The notes beneath the pieces are model-generated. The model was given only the letters and a program-made list of their open reading frames with translations, was not told the DNA's origin and made no database searches. A DNA stretch of 64,000 bases, from NCBI GenBank assembly GCA_030388725.1, contig CP128857.1, positions 2,790,001 through 2,854,000 of the forward strand, written 5' to 3'. Positions 63,070-64,000 of this stretch are shown here, piece by piece. The position numbers and the translations under genes were made by a program. The stretch's first letter is position 1, and every line of letters starts with the position of its first letter. This stretch comes from Prodigiosinella aquatilis. Lineage in GTDB: Bacteria; Pseudomonadota; Gammaproteobacteria; Enterobacterales; Enterobacteriaceae.

Positions 63070-63826
63070 GATAAATCACTCCAAACAATCGTTGATACGT
63101 GAGGGGATAGCCCTCATCCTGACGCGGATAAATCGCAGCCAGCGCATTGAATCGTGAACGCCCCAGTAATCCGGCGTTCCTGCCCTGATGAAGCCAGGTC
63201 GCACCTACGCCTTTCAGCGACTTCATCACACTGATCACGTCCGGGAAATAGCAAATAGCCGGGTCGGAAAAGACCTGATGACGGTAACATTGACAGGCAG
63301 CCACAACGGTCTCATAAGCCAAAAAGCGGTTGATATGCCGGGAACCATCCAACTGTTGCCAGGCTGAATCCAGCTCTGCCAGTGTCCCGGTGATCAGAGT
63401 GGAAAAGGCAATCACACCACCGGGACGAGTCACCCGGTACAGTTCTGCCAGCGCCAGGGATAGATCATCACACCACTGCACCACCAGATTACTGAAACAG
63501 ATATCCACACTCGCATCCGGTAAGGGCAGACACTCAATGTCTCCTGGCAGATAATGCGTCGCTACCCGCTGCTGCTGTGCGTACCGCAGCATTTCTTCAG
63601 ATAAATCGAGTGCTGTGACCGCTTTTCCCCGCTGTTGCCAACGTGCGCTGAAATAACCAGTACCACAGCCGGCATCCAGAACATCAATACCGGGATGATC
63701 AGCAATTAACGCCATCAGCTTTTCGCCACTCTCGCGCTGTAAGGCAGAGAAACGGTCATAACGACTGGCCGCCCGGCCGAATGCCCGGGCGATCGCCTGT
63801 TTATCATGGGGTTCAGCCAGCCGCAT
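63062..63826 (-). CDS. bioC: Malonyl-ACP O-methyltransferase BioC
   Basis: BioC methylates malonyl-ACP to start the pimeloyl chain of biotin. The SAM-binding motif VLDAGCGTGYFSARWQ and the N-terminal AIARAFGRAASRYDRFSALQ are typical. The ATG at 63826 has GGAGG upstream; an apparent extension of 55 codons is the bioF sequence in another frame and is rejected. About 254 residues against 251 in E. coli. Confidence 0.96.
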   Translation of the reverse strand: MRLAEPHDKQAIARAFGRAASRYDRFSALQRESGEKLMALIADHPGIDVLDAGCGTGYFSARWQQRGKAVTALDLSEEMLRYAQQQRVATHYLPGDIECLPLPDASVDICFSNLVVQWCDDLSLALAELYRVTRPGGVIAFSTLITGTLAELDSAWQQLDGSRHINRFLAYETVVAACQCYRHQVFSDPAICYFPDVISVMKSLKGVGATWLHQGRNAGLLGRSRFNALAAIYPRQDEGYPLTYQRLFGVIYRD

Positions 63827-64000
63827 GTAACACCTCCAGCAGTTGGTCAATGTCGTCTGGTTGATGTGTCGCAGTAAGGGTAATGCGCAGCCGAGCCGAA
63901 CCTGGCGGCACCGTGGGTGGCCGTATCGCGCTGACCCACATGCCCTGCGCTCGTAACCGTTGGGACACCGCCAGCGTCCGGCCGTTATCACCGATAATCA
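63813..64000 (-). CDS. bioF: 8-amino-7-oxononanoate synthase BioF, C-terminal end only
   Basis: BioF joins pimeloyl-ACP and alanine using PLP. Only the last 62 codons or so are in the window. They read [20 protein letters not shown] then [18 protein letters not shown], matching the E. coli C-terminus ([20 protein letters not shown]). It overlaps bioC by 14 bases. The rest of the gene and presumably bioB lie to the right. Confidence 0.94.
   Translation of the reverse strand, partial: [61 protein letters not shown]

Noticed and set aside
63827..63991. N-terminal extension of bioC
   Set aside because: The same DNA encodes the BioF C-terminus in another frame, and GGAGG marks the BioC ATG at 63826.
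1..64000. CRISPR arrays, tRNA or rRNA genes, insertion sequences, prophage genes
   Set aside because: No spaced direct repeats, cloverleaf sequences, transposase or integrase frames, or phage structural genes were recognised.

Overview
The window reads as the chromosome of a motile Enterobacterales member. Flagellar proteins resemble their E. coli counterparts in length and motif, ERIC-type repeats are present, and dsrB and yeeO homologues lie beside the flagellar genes. The single large flagellar and chemotaxis locus is like that of Pectobacterium, Dickeya, Serratia or Yersinia relatives. A plant-associated Pectobacteriaceae member is a reasonable guess, but the genus cannot be fixed from sequence alone. 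No tRNA, rRNA, insertion sequence, prophage or CRISPR array was seen.

Positions 1-42,513 hold an almost complete flagellar and chemotaxis regulon: fliC (cut by the left edge), fliDST, fliE, fliFGHIJK, fliLMNOPQR, flgKL, flgBCDEFGHIJ, flgA-flgM-flgN, flhBAE, cheRBYZ, a Tsr-like receptor, cheW-cheA-motB-motA and the master regulator flhDC. Sigma-28 type promoters can be read upstream of fliC, fliD, flgK, flgM, cheR and (weaker) the Tsr-like gene. The flhDC control region carries a strong CRP site and a near-consensus RcsAB box in E. coli-like geometry. Two neighbouring genes, flgN and flhE, are each broken by a frameshift at a homopolymer run (11 A and 9 G). In both cases the missing C-terminus is intact in another frame, which points to slippage-dependent expression, phase variation, very recent decay or sequence error.

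Positions 42,460-49,428 are a looser region: a 1.3-kb regulatory gap, a Trg-like chemoreceptor, dsrB, a YeeO-like MATE exporter, a small cytochrome b562-like periplasmic protein between two ERIC-like repeats, and about 0.5 kb of unrecognised, probably decayed sequence.

Positions 49,429-61,584 form a metabolic island. A divergent LysR regulator faces a minus-strand gene set: a PrpF/GalD (YbhH-like) isomerase, an MFS transporter, a fumarylacetoacetate-hydrolase-family protein, the full citrate lyase set citCDEFXG and an AcnB-type aconitase. Read together the genes suggest uptake of an aconitate-like tricarboxylate, isomerisation, hydration to citrate, cleavage to acetate and oxaloacetate, and possibly decarboxylation to pyruvate. 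This assembled route, with trans-aconitate as the favoured substrate, is an inference and the most interesting proposal in the window. The usual citrate fermentation partners (CitS/CitT, OadGAB, CitAB) are not here.

Positions 62,277-64,000 are the distal end of a biotin operon on the minus strand: bioF (partial), bioC, bioD and a terminator.
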